Part shown: in pieces, positions 1 through 6,592 of the stretch
Position numbering within the stretch: the first letter of the stretch is position 1
How the letters are laid out: each line of letters starts with the position of its first letter
Assembly: GCA_964524755.1 (NCBI GenBank)
Contig: CAZGDR010000044.1
Location: forward strand, 1 to 14,379
Origin: JAQVOO01 sp964524755
GTDB lineage: Bacteria > Spirochaetota > Spirochaetia > Sphaerochaetales > Sphaerochaetaceae
DNA: 14,379 bases
Direction: 5' to 3'
Translations under genes and position numbers: made by a program
The notes under the pieces: model-generated
What the model saw: the letters and a program-made list of their open reading frames with translations, nothing else
Told to the model about the DNA's origin: nothing
The model's database searches: none

Positions 1-79
1 TTGTACCACTTGGAACTGTACCTATCTCAGGATCATGAGTGAGGTTTCCCTCAATTAGAATCGAATTTAGATTATTCAT
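1..79 (-). CDS. ssb: Single-stranded DNA-binding protein, N-terminal fragment (runs off the left edge)
   Basis: Only the first 26 codons are in the window, read leftwards from an ATG at 79. The residues include LNSILIEGNL, then HDPEIG and PSGT. This matches the first beta strand and following segment of the bacterial SSB OB-fold (pattern LNxVxLxGNLxxDPE...SGT). SSB coats single-stranded DNA during replication, repair and recombination. An AGGAG ribosome binding site (positions 86-90, minus strand) sits 6 bases before the ATG, which supports the start. The rest of the OB-fold and the acidic C-terminal tail lie outside the window, so completeness cannot be judged. The family is assigned from this short segment only, but the match is characteristic. 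Confidence 0.82.
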   Translation of the reverse strand, partial: MNNLNSILIEGNLTHDPEIGTVPSGT

Positions 80-420
80 AGTTGACTCCTTTATCTGCAT
101 CTTCTTGATGCCGATACCTCTATTATGCAAGAAACGATAATTTTGCTTCAATTTATGGAACATCAGAGTTTCTTTAGCCCCTTTAAGTTTGAGAAAAACT
201 AATCTACTTCTAAATCACGGAGGAAACCTGCCAATCATATTATATTGTAAAAAACAACAAGTTATTTGAAGATAATGAAATACCAACACCTTATTATGTA
301 CATAACAGGGCTTTAAGAATGTAGTGAAGAGGACTTAGGCGGAAATTTTGATTATGATTATCACCCTAAACACAATCAACCTTGAATAACTGTAAAATAA
401 AAACTTTGTGGAGGAATAAG
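80..420. other. Divergent intergenic region between ssb and the MtaA-like gene
   Basis: This AT-rich stretch of 341 bases has no convincing gene on either strand. It holds the ssb ribosome binding site and promoter at its left end. At 294-305 there is a perfect 12-base palindrome, TTATGTACATAA. A weak plus-strand promoter candidate (TTGATT at 348-353, 17-base spacer, CACAAT at 371-376) precedes the methyltransferase gene. A GGAGG site at 410-414 serves that gene. I did not recognise a riboswitch; in particular I see no cobalamin-riboswitch core, although the downstream family often acts with corrinoids. Confidence 0.5.
122..151 (-). promoter_or_regulatory. Candidate sigma-70 promoter for ssb
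   Basis: On the minus strand, TTGAAG (146-151) and CATAAT (122-127) are separated by 18 bases and lie about 43 bases upstream of the ssb start codon. Both hexamers are close to the sigma-70 consensus. Assigned by eye, without scoring against a background model. Confidence 0.45.
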
Positions 421-1431
421 ATGAAATTAATTAACCGGATTCAGGAGTTTTCCACTACCCATAATCGGCTCATGGCCGCTCCTCTGGCCGGTTATCCCAG
501 TACACAACTCACCAAAACTACGGTTGTTGACGCAATTCAGCAGGCTACACTTCAGGCAGAAATACTGATTATGATGCAGGAACACTTCGGTTTTGACGTG
601 ATTTTTCCCTTTATGGATTTATCAGTTGAAGCAGAAGCATTAGGTCTAGAAATCGAGTTCCATGATAACGGCGCACCCGATGTACGAGAACATCCTGTCG
701 CCTCAACGGAAGATCTTAAAAGTTTTCTTATTCCACATCCTGCAACTGCAGGGCGGATGAAAGTATTTACCGATACGATCCGTTTAGTGAAAACACATAT
801 TCACACCACAAAGAAGGAGACACTCGTAGCAGGCTACGTGAGTTCACCCTTCACGCTAGCCGGTCTCCTGATGGGAGCAGAAAACATTGCCATCAATACC
901 CTTTTGGACGTTGAATTCTGCCATGCGTGCATCGATTTTGCCACATCTTGTGTGATTCCCTACGCACAAGCTCAACAAGAAGCCGGCGCAGACAGCGTCG
1001 TTTTACTTGATCCGACAGCCGTCCTTCTCTCTCCTTCCCTTTACGATACGTTTGTAAAACCCTCCATCGAAAAAGTGGCCAGAGCACTCGATATCCCCGT
1101 AATTCTCCATGTCTGTGGCCAAACGACACCCATCATGAAAAACCTTGCTAGCACCCAAGTAGATGCCCTGAGTCTAGACAGCGACGTCAACTTGCCAGAT
1201 ATAATGTCCCTTATCCCCGACGACATGGTCATCATTGGCAATATCCACCCAGTAGATATACTGCTACATGCTGAGCCTAAAGAAGTTCATAGGGAAACTG
1301 TACATTTGATCAAACAGATGCGCCACTACCAAAATTTTATCTTGAGTTCTGGTTGCGACCTCCCCGCACAAACTCCCCTACAAAACATTGCAGCCTTCAT
1401 GCAGGCAGCTTGTGAAAATCTGGATAATTAA
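421..1431 (+). CDS. Uroporphyrinogen decarboxylase-family (MtaA/CmuA-like) methyltransferase
   Basis: A 336-residue TIM-barrel protein of the URO-D superfamily. It is closer to the corrinoid-dependent methyltransferases MtaA/MtbA/CmuA than to the haem enzyme HemE. The telling feature is the zinc-site pattern His-X-Cys...Cys: H230 and C232 in ILHVCGQTTP, and C312 in SSGCDLP, followed by a TP-N-A segment typical of MtaA-like proteins. In characterised relatives the zinc activates a thiol that accepts a methyl group from a corrinoid protein. The start at 421 is chosen because GGAGG ends 6 bases before the ATG; an upstream in-frame TTG at 382 has no such site. The usual partners (a corrinoid protein and a substrate-specific methyltransferase) are not adjacent, so the acceptor and methyl donor are unknown. 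A coproporphyrinogen or uroporphyrinogen role is less likely given the zinc motif. Confidence 0.85.
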   Translation: MKLINRIQEFSTTHNRLMAAPLAGYPSTQLTKTTVVDAIQQATLQAEILIMMQEHFGFDVIFPFMDLSVEAEALGLEIEFHDNGAPDVREHPVASTEDLKSFLIPHPATAGRMKVFTDTIRLVKTHIHTTKKETLVAGYVSSPFTLAGLLMGAENIAINTLLDVEFCHACIDFATSCVIPYAQAQQEAGADSVVLLDPTAVLLSPSLYDTFVKPSIEKVARALDIPVILHVCGQTTPIMKNLASTQVDALSLDSDVNLPDIMSLIPDDMVIIGNIHPVDILLHAEPKEVHRETVHLIKQMRHYQNFILSSGCDLPAQTPLQNIAAFMQAACENLDN

Positions 1432-1442
1432 CCTTTTTATAG

Positions 1443-1716
1443 CTGGTACCTCCCCCTTTGTTTGGCAATCTTGAAATAGATTATCCCTCTTTGGCAGGGG
1501 AAGCAGCAATCATCCTTACACTTGTGCGCAGAGGAGAAATAGGCCTCATTCAAGATCTTCGAACATCTGTGCTTATTTTTTATAGTTGGCTTTGATACTC
1601 TCGCAGTCTTTTATTTGTGCAAAAGATTTGGTCAGATCAGTGAAACTCGAATTTCGATCATGCGTAGTTATTTTCTTACCAATTTGGTAACACACGTCCA
1701 AAATTACGAGCAATAA
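1443..1716 (+). pseudogene. Possible frameshifted remnant of a membrane protein (LPG-synthase-TM/UPF0104-like?)
   Basis: Frame 1 (1443-1595) is open for 50 codons. It contains AGEAAIILTLVRRGEIGLI and ends with a hydrophobic YSWL before TGA. Frame 2 (1543-1716) continues with IVGFDTLAVFYLCKRFGQI and then SYFLTNLVTHV before TAA. Joined by a +1 shift around 1560-1590, the two resemble the N-terminal part of lysylphosphatidylglycerol-synthase transmembrane proteins (a hydrophobic helix, then W-x-x-D-x-L-x-x-Y, then SYFLTN). Neither frame has an ATG with a ribosome binding site, and only about 90 residues are covered, so any gene here is truncated and frameshifted. The resemblance is from memory and could be coincidental. 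Confidence 0.3.
1676..1690. promoter_or_regulatory. Perfect inverted repeat TTACCAA-T-TTGGTAA, operator-like
   Basis: Two 7-base arms are separated by a single T, about 95 bases upstream of the UMP kinase start. There is no T-tract, so it is not an intrinsic terminator. The odd spacing and perfect symmetry suit a dimeric repressor site, but no cognate regulator is in the window. It also lies within the second frame of the possible pseudogene. Confidence 0.35.
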
Positions 1717-1785
1717 TTACATATTGTTTCAAAAAGATACTGGCCTTTTCATCTATTTCTGCTAATCTAGATTTGGAGGAGTAAC

Positions 1786-2475
1786 ATGCATACTATTACC
1801 GTGATTTCATTAGGTGGTTCCATTATAGTTCCAGGGGAGATCGATCATCATTTCTTACAACACTTCACCGCTGCTATAACTCAACACCTTGAGGCACATC
1901 CTGATCAAAAAATCATCTTAGTCACTGGTGGAGGAGCTCCTGCTCGTCTCTATCAGCAAGCTTACAGAGCCATTGAAAAAAATCCTCAAGCTGACCTCCT
2001 CGATTGGTTAGGTATTGCAGCTACCCATCTCAATGGGACACTGATTCGAGCTCTATTTGCCCCCTTGTGTAGCGACCCCTTGGTAACTGATCCGACCGCT
2101 CCCATCAAATTTGGGGGACAAATATTAGTTGCCGCAGGGTGGAAGCCGGGTTTTTCATCCGATACCGATGCCGTCTATTTGGCAAAACGGTTCAAAGCTC
2201 AAATCGTAATCAACCTCTCCAACACGGCTAAAGTCTACACGGCTGATCCAAAACTCGATCCTTTGGCCCTCCCTTTGGATACAATTACTTGGGCCGACTT
2301 CAGAAATATGGTGGGTGATACCTGGACTCCAGGAAAAAATGTACCATTCGATCCCATCGCCTCTAAAGAGGCACAAGCGGCTAATCTTCAAGTGATCTGT
2401 GCGGATGGGCGCAACATTGAAAACACCATGGCTATCCTGAGAAAAGAAGCATATGAGGGAACCCTTATCGGTTAA
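1786..2475 (+). CDS. pyrH: UMP kinase, archaeal-type PyrH (amino-acid kinase family)
   Basis: A 229-residue amino-acid-kinase-fold protein. Visible elements are the N-terminal glycine loop SLGGSI (residues 8-13), a second glycine-rich phosphate loop LVTGGGAPAR (45-54), the nucleotide-proximal segment SDTDAVYLAK (125-134), and INLSNTAKVYTADPK (142-156), which corresponds to the ATP-site KVYTADP signature. These and the short length fit the archaeal-type uridylate kinase branch better than the common bacterial PyrH, which begins with a longer N-terminus. The reaction is UMP + ATP to UDP + ADP in pyrimidine nucleotide synthesis. The start is set by GGAGGA 5 bases upstream of the ATG. The stop codon overlaps the stop of the convergent radical SAM gene within a TTAA palindrome. 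Other amino-acid kinases (acetylglutamate, carbamate or fosfomycin kinases) are less likely because of the KVYTADP motif. It may be the only UMP kinase or a second one. Confidence 0.82.
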   Translation: MHTITVISLGGSIIVPGEIDHHFLQHFTAAITQHLEAHPDQKIILVTGGGAPARLYQQAYRAIEKNPQADLLDWLGIAATHLNGTLIRALFAPLCSDPLVTDPTAPIKFGGQILVAAGWKPGFSSDTDAVYLAKRFKAQIVINLSNTAKVYTADPKLDPLALPLDTITWADFRNMVGDTWTPGKNVPFDPIASKEAQAANLQVICADGRNIENTMAILRKEAYEGTLIG

Positions 2476-3446
2476 CGAGAATTTCGTAACTGTAGGAACG
2501 TATCTAAAGGTGTAGCAAAATCAGCTGGAAACGGATTATCGCGTGAAAAGTCAGGGATCCAAGGAATGTTGTCAGCTAACTCCTGTACGAACCCTTCTTC
2601 AATCTCTAATTCAGTCAAAATGTCCATAAGATAATCGTATTGTGCTGCTGTAATCTCACCGAGCTCTACACCACCCTCCGGTGGCACAAATTGCACCATC
2701 AACGAAAGCCAAGCATGAACTTTTACGTGTTGCGCAAACCAGTGTAAAAATTCTTCTGTGGCAGCCAGTGTCTTTGGAAAAACTAAATGACGCACAACAA
2801 TCCCTTGTAATACACCATTGGTATCTATAAACGTATGCGGATGATGTTTTATAAGAAACTTAATTACTGGTATTATGATTTGAGCATACCTACTACTTCC
2901 ACAAAATCTAGCTGCTACTTGCACATCTAACGTCTTTACGTCAATAAGATAAGTATCGATGTAAGGGTCGATTAGTGTTAAAGCTTCCACACGTTCAAAC
3001 CCAGAGGAGTTCCATACAACAGGAAGTGAAAAACCACGACTCTGTGCAATTTCTAGGGCTGCAATGATGGAGGGGATAAAATGGGTACCGGTAACGAAAT
3101 TGGCATTGGCAGCCCCCATGTGTTGTAGGTCCACCAAGAATCCAGCTAATTCTTCTACCGTAACCACTACCCCTGTAGCTGTCCCTTGCCGGCTAATTTG
3201 ACAGTTTTGGCAATAGGCGCAGTGAAGAGGACACCCCGTAAAAAATATCGTGCCGGAACCATATTCCCCAATAAACGGCGGTTCTTCTCCCCGATGTAAT
3301 CCTATCCAAGAAATTCTCATTTCAGAGCTCTCACCACAAATTCCCATCTGGCCCTGTTCACGATTAACCATGCAGGTGTGGGGACACAAAGCACATGCAG
3401 AATACCCTATTTTATTTATTTCCATACCCTCTCTACAGCCCTCCAT
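2472..3446 (-). CDS. PflX-like radical SAM protein (COG1313 type)
   Basis: A 324-residue protein related to pyruvate-formate-lyase-activating enzymes but of the stand-alone PflX/COG1313 type. The radical SAM cluster motif is C72-x3-C76-x2-C79, in TGCPLHCAYCQNC, with an extra C82. It is preceded by a second cysteine set (C18, C21, C25, C37) in an N-terminal segment with R/N-x-G-x-x-GxCG character, typical of this subgroup. The cluster would reductively cleave S-adenosylmethionine to a 5'-deoxyadenosyl radical; the substrate is not known. The start at 3446 has a weak GGTGG-like site. An internal ATG at 3425 (MEINK) has AGAGAGGG immediately before it and GGAGGG 13 bases upstream, so the first seven residues are uncertain. 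No formate-lyase or glycyl-radical gene is nearby. It converges on the UMP kinase and diverges from the patatin gene with under 30 bases between start codons. Confidence 0.82.
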   Translation of the reverse strand: MEGCREGMEINKIGYSACALCPHTCMVNREQGQMGICGESSEMRISWIGLHRGEEPPFIGEYGSGTIFFTGCPLHCAYCQNCQISRQGTATGVVVTVEELAGFLVDLQHMGAANANFVTGTHFIPSIIAALEIAQSRGFSLPVVWNSSGFERVEALTLIDPYIDTYLIDVKTLDVQVAARFCGSSRYAQIIIPVIKFLIKHHPHTFIDTNGVLQGIVVRHLVFPKTLAATEEFLHWFAQHVKVHAWLSLMVQFVPPEGGVELGEITAAQYDYLMDILTELEIEEGFVQELADNIPWIPDFSRDNPFPADFATPLDTFLQLRNSR

Positions 3447-3465
3447 GGCTTGACCACCGTCGGTA

Positions 3466-3474
3466 AATATATCA
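3466..3474 (-). promoter_or_regulatory. Candidate extended -10 promoter for the radical SAM gene
   Basis: On the minus strand, TGaTATATT forms an extended -10 element (TG-n-TATATT) 20 bases before the proposed ATG at 3446. No good -35 is visible, as expected for extended -10 promoters. It overlaps the first codon of the divergent patatin gene, so transcription of the two could interfere. Confidence 0.35.
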
Positions 3475-4640
3475 TGTTTAGTAGTATGGGACTATGGGAC
3501 TATCTGAAAAATCGCGAACTAAAACGCCTCGGTGAAGACCGCTATATCCTCTGCCTTGACGGTGGTGGGATGCGTGGCGTTATTCCAGCAACTATTTTGG
3601 GACATATTGAGACGCTGTTACGTGAACTCGGTGATGATCGTCCACTGTATTCCCATTTTGATTTAATTGCGGGGACCTCTACAGGAGGATTGATTGCTCT
3701 CGCTCTTACCGCACCTAAGAGTGAAGGGTCACTTATGCCGCTAAAGCAAAGCCCTACACAAGATCCTAAGGTGGAAGGAAAAGGTTGGGGAAAACGACGC
3801 TTAGATATCCCTGCCGATCCTGGTCCCGATATTAAAAGAATCGTCGATATCTATCTAAAATATGGTCATATCATTTTTCCAAAGAGTCAGTCTCTTTTTC
3901 AGTTACATATGATTAATCAATTGTTTACCCAAAAGTATGATGATGGGTCCTTTAATCAATTATTACATGATATCTTTGCCGATACTACTATAGGAGAGGC
4001 GCTTACTCCCACCATGGTAGTAACTTACGATTACAGTAATAATCGTCCCTATATCCTTTCTAATTACGGCACCCCTGAAATACCCATACGTGTTGCTGCC
4101 CGGGCCACCTCTGCAGCGCCAACCTATTTTTCACCAACCTCGGTTTTTGATGTAGCAAGTGAACAACAAATTTCTTTAATTGATGGAGGCGTAGTGGCTA
4201 ATAATCCCGTCCTTTACGCCTATAGAGAAGCCAAAAAACTGTACCCAGAAGCAAAACGTTTTCATGTACTCTCGTTGAGTACAGCTAGTTCACCTCCCCA
4301 AAAAATTGATTCAGACAAACCTGGCAGTGGATTTATTAGTTGGTTAGATCCCGCTAAGGGAACCCCCATTTATCGCATATATGCCTCATCGCAGATGCAA
4401 ACTTCAAGTGAAATTGCAGCTGTGATTGAGGATTTAGATTATGTACGAATCCATGGAGACCTCGGTCGCAAGGTTAAAATGGATGAAACTAATCCTGCCG
4501 TACTGTCACAGATGATACAAACTGCAGATAAAATTTTCGCTGATAATAAATCAAAAATAAAAGAATTCTGTGAAGCTTTTACAGAACGCCCTCAACACCC
4601 ACCACGATTTACCCAAAGTTCAGCAAGAGGTAGCGCATGA
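3474..4640 (+). CDS. Patatin-like phospholipase
   Basis: A 388-residue patatin-family serine lipase/acyl hydrolase. It has the oxyanion-hole loop DGGGMRG (residues 29-35), the nucleophile elbow GTSTGG with Ser69, and the catalytic-dyad aspartate in DGG (Asp237, followed by VVANNP). All active-site parts are present, so the enzyme should hydrolyse phospholipid or acyl esters. No signal peptide or membrane helix is seen, suggesting a cytoplasmic protein acting at the inner membrane. Between the nucleophile and the aspartate lies a Lys/Pro-rich insertion around residues 80-120. The start is uncertain: ATG 3474 and ATG 3486 (MGLWDYL) are both possible and neither has a good ribosome binding site. 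The stop overlaps the start of the next gene (ATGA), implying translational coupling. Patatins occur as lipid-remodelling enzymes and as CBASS effectors; no cyclase is beside this one, so a defence role is unsupported. Confidence 0.85.
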   Translation: MFSSMGLWDYLKNRELKRLGEDRYILCLDGGGMRGVIPATILGHIETLLRELGDDRPLYSHFDLIAGTSTGGLIALALTAPKSEGSLMPLKQSPTQDPKVEGKGWGKRRLDIPADPGPDIKRIVDIYLKYGHIIFPKSQSLFQLHMINQLFTQKYDDGSFNQLLHDIFADTTIGEALTPTMVVTYDYSNNRPYILSNYGTPEIPIRVAARATSAAPTYFSPTSVFDVASEQQISLIDGGVVANNPVLYAYREAKKLYPEAKRFHVLSLSTASSPPQKIDSDKPGSGFISWLDPAKGTPIYRIYASSQMQTSSEIAAVIEDLDYVRIHGDLGRKVKMDETNPAVLSQMIQTADKIFADNKSKIKEFCEAFTERPQHPPRFTQSSARGSA

Positions 4641-5044
4641 GTCTCATGAGTCCCAAACAAAGAGAATTGGAACTCCTGCTGCGCCAACTCTGTGATGATT
4701 TAGATCGGTTTTTAGAAGATAATTATGGCGAAAAATATCCACTACACCCCAACCGTCCTGAACGAGGGAAAGCTGCCCGAGTGGCCTATGATGGACTATT
4801 TAGTACAGGGACAAAATTTACTCTGGGGTATGGCAGTGATCATGGGCGCGGGTATTTAGTTGATGTCGAAATCTCTACCTTGGCCCGGGTGAAACCCGAA
4901 GACAGGGAAGAAATTGAAAATGCAACTGTCTCCTTTTTGACCAAGCACCTCCCCAAATATTTCCCCAATCGGGATTTAGAGGTAGTCAAAGACGGTCCTG
5001 TTTATAAAATTATTGGAGATTTTTCACTCGGCTCCCTATATTGA
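4637..5044 (+). CDS. Conserved-looking hypothetical protein, coupled to the patatin gene
   Basis: A 135-residue protein that I cannot assign to a named family. It starts with an amphipathic helix (about residues 8-30, rich in Leu/Asp/Arg) containing DDLDRFLEDNYGEKYPLHPN. The middle has GLFSTGTKFTLGYGSDHGRG (about 54-73), a Gly-rich strand-loop-strand look, then a basic and acidic helical part and a C-terminal strand (YKIIGDFSLGSL). There is no signal peptide, membrane helix or cysteine cluster. The ATG overlaps the patatin stop (ATGA), and AAGAGG lies 6 bases upstream; a second ATG three codons on is also possible. Tight coupling suggests it partners with or regulates the patatin. Its last 43 bases overlap the convergent nucleosidase gene. 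Confidence 0.75.
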   Translation: MSLMSPKQRELELLLRQLCDDLDRFLEDNYGEKYPLHPNRPERGKAARVAYDGLFSTGTKFTLGYGSDHGRGYLVDVEISTLARVKPEDREEIENATVSFLTKHLPKYFPNRDLEVVKDGPVYKIIGDFSLGSLY

Positions 5045-5691
5045 GCTAATAAAGAAAAGAGATCAGCTGAGCTCTCAGATAGAAACTTCTGGTATTTCTT
5101 TGGTCTGTTTCCCCGCCAAGTGTCACTTACCACCCCCATAATCAACACCTTACATCCCACTTGTCGAGCAGCTTTAACTATCGCATAACTCTCCATATCG
5201 ACTACGTCGATGTGCAGGTCATCAGTGATCCAAGATTGCTGTACCCTCTCTTCAGCCACTAAAAATTGATCGGCAGTACCAAGTACGAGGGACGAGAAAA
5301 CTCTCCGCTTGTTCCAATGAGTAGGCTTCTGTAGTGTAACTTCAAGTTCTAAAGGCCCTTCCATGCTTCCGTCTGCTGCAGGAATAGTTCCCCGTGCCCA
5401 TCCAAATCGCTGTAAATTTATATCGTATTGAACTACTTGTGTGGGTAACACAATATCTCCCACTTGGAGATCTTGACGAACCGCTCCACACGTCCCCACT
5501 CCTACTACCAACGAAGGAGACCATTGTTGCAGAGCTTGCGCTGTACCCAAAGCTCCATTAATCTTTCCAACTCCTACGGCAACTCCAACGATAGATTCAC
5601 CATTAGGTAAGACTCTCACCTCACCTTCTAAACGGGAAAATTGTTCGATTCCTTGGAGCTCTGAAACAGAAGAAGCAACTACCAAAATCAT
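5002..5691 (-). CDS. mtnN: 5'-methylthioadenosine/S-adenosylhomocysteine nucleosidase family protein
   Basis: A 229-residue member of the PNP/UDP phosphorylase superfamily. Diagnostic segments are the N-terminal beta strand MILVVASSVSE with an acidic residue at 11, the Gly-rich VGVGTCGAV (about 63-71), VVDMESYAI (purine/ribose-binding ME pair, about 168-176) and GVVSDTW (about 186-192), whose Asp is the expected catalytic acid. It would cleave adenine from methylthioadenosine and S-adenosylhomocysteine, by-products of SAM use, including by the radical SAM enzyme encoded nearby. Futalosine hydrolase (MqnB) has a similar N-terminus and is the main alternative; no other menaquinone genes are present. 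The ATG overlaps the TGA of the upstream kinase gene (ATGA), so the two form an operon. The 3' end overlaps the convergent hypothetical gene by 43 bases. Confidence 0.78.
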   Translation of the reverse strand: MILVVASSVSELQGIEQFSRLEGEVRVLPNGESIVGVAVGVGKINGALGTAQALQQWSPSLVVGVGTCGAVRQDLQVGDIVLPTQVVQYDINLQRFGWARGTIPAADGSMEGPLELEVTLQKPTHWNKRRVFSSLVLGTADQFLVAEERVQQSWITDDLHIDVVDMESYAIVKAARQVGCKVLIMGVVSDTWRGNRPKKYQKFLSESSADLFSLLAQYREPSEKSPIIL

Positions 5692-6524
5692 CGAAAACTC
5701 TCTACTAATGCTGGCATGATTAATTCTACAGCTACACCTAAACGAGGTTGCACCTCCGCCTGGTAAGAGAGGTGTACAGCTTGACTGACTAGGCGTGAAG
5801 CATGTTCAACTGCATCGACAAACTTAAAACCTTGCACCATCTGGCCACTTACTATACTGGCAAATAGATCTCCACACCCCGGGTATGAAATTGGAGCATA
5901 TACTTGCCGATTAGTAACAAAAGTTTTAGTAGTGGCATCATAGGCAACAACAACACCCTCTAAACCATCCATAACACTCGTAATAGCAACATGCTCTGGA
6001 CCTAAGGCACTTAATCGCTGCGCCCATTGCATGGCCTCTTCAATTGACAAGTTAATTTTAAAGGGTTCTTTCAATAATAAGGCTGCTTCAGTTGTATTAG
6101 GGGTAATGCAATTTGCTCTGGCAACCAAGTCTCCCATTCTTTTAATCAAAGAATCTGAAACAGGACTATAAGGGAGTCCATGATCACCGAGAACGGGATC
6201 AATCACAACCAACATATCTGGATTAGTCTCTTTCTGCCAATCAATGACATCAAGTACAATATCTATCTGTGCTTCAGAGCCGAGAAAGCCTGAATAGAGA
6301 GCATCAAATTGTAACTTGAGAAGTTTCCAATGGCGAATTGTGGCACTCATAAAATCGGTCACGTCTAGGTATTCATAGGCTACATATCCGTCAGTTTGGG
6401 TAGAGAGCAAAGCTGTAGGAAGAATAGAGGCCTGGACACCCATCGCAGCTAAAGTTGGGATAACAACCGTCAAAGAAGACTTAGAGTGACATGACAGATC
6501 GTGTATAGCAGCTACAATTTTCAT
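5688..6524 (-). CDS. pdxY: Pyridoxal/pyridoxamine kinase-like protein (PdxY type, ribokinase fold)
   Basis: A 278-residue kinase of the PfkB/ribokinase superfamily. The N-terminus AAIHDLSCHSKSSLTVVIP, followed by TLAAMGVQ and LLSTQTDG, is the characteristic opening of the COG2240 pyridoxine kinase group. The ATP/anion-hole motif near the C-terminus reads PGCGDLFAS, with the catalytic Asp. VVIDPVLGDHG and ITPNTTEA are the expected core strands. It phosphorylates pyridoxal, pyridoxine or pyridoxamine to make or salvage PLP. The start at 6524 is preferred because homology begins there. The frame stays open to an ATG at 6578, which would add 18 residues that look non-conserved, but no clear ribosome binding site distinguishes the two. 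It is the first gene of a two-gene operon with the nucleosidase. A hydroxymethylpyrimidine kinase (ThiD) role is a weaker alternative. Confidence 0.82.
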   Translation of the reverse strand: MKIVAAIHDLSCHSKSSLTVVIPTLAAMGVQASILPTALLSTQTDGYVAYEYLDVTDFMSATIRHWKLLKLQFDALYSGFLGSEAQIDIVLDVIDWQKETNPDMLVVIDPVLGDHGLPYSPVSDSLIKRMGDLVARANCITPNTTEAALLLKEPFKINLSIEEAMQWAQRLSALGPEHVAITSVMDGLEGVVVAYDATTKTFVTNRQVYAPISYPGCGDLFASIVSGQMVQGFKFVDAVEHASRLVSQAVHLSYQAEVQPRLGVAVELIMPALVESFR

Positions 6525-6543
6525 GATGTTTACAGTACCAGTC

Positions 6544-6572
6544 TTGTGACCATCAGGCAAGGGGGGTATACT
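6544..6572 (+). promoter_or_regulatory. Strong sigma-70 promoter for the phosphohexose mutase
   Basis: TTGTGA (6544-6549) and TATACT (6567-6572) are separated by exactly 17 bases. Transcription would begin near 6579, right at the AGGAGG ribosome binding site (6579-6584), giving a very short leader of about 14 bases before the ATG at 6593. The sequence CTCCT-CAT-AGGAG (6571-6583) is an inverted repeat that includes this ribosome binding site and could pair in a longer transcript. Confidence 0.6.
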
Positions 6573-6592
6573 CCTCATAGGAGGAATTTGGT

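Larger units (their letters stand above)
1432..1785. other. 354-base gene-free region with degraded-looking coding traces and a dyad
   Basis: No intact gene is present. Two overlapping plus-strand open stretches (1443-1595 and 1543-1716) have protein-like composition and are listed separately as a possible pseudogene. A perfect 15-base dyad lies at 1676-1690. The UMP kinase ribosome binding site, GGAGGA, is at 1775-1780. No clear intrinsic terminator follows the MtaA-like gene, and no strong promoter was recognised for the UMP kinase. Confidence 0.5.

Noticed and set aside
382..420. 13-residue N-terminal extension of the MtaA-like protein from TTG 382
   Set aside because: GGAGG is positioned for the ATG at 421, and the extension has no family similarity.
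893..1241. Minus-strand reading frames inside the MtaA-like gene
   Set aside because: Overlap a well-supported gene, with basic, unstructured translations and no start signals.
1451..1501. TCCCC...GGGGA pairing after the MtaA-like gene as a terminator
   Set aside because: The loop is about 40 bases, the stem is short, and no T-tract follows.
3474..5044. CBASS or other anti-phage patatin system
   Set aside because: No CD-NTase/cyclase, ubiquitin-like or other defence gene is adjacent; neighbours are metabolic genes.
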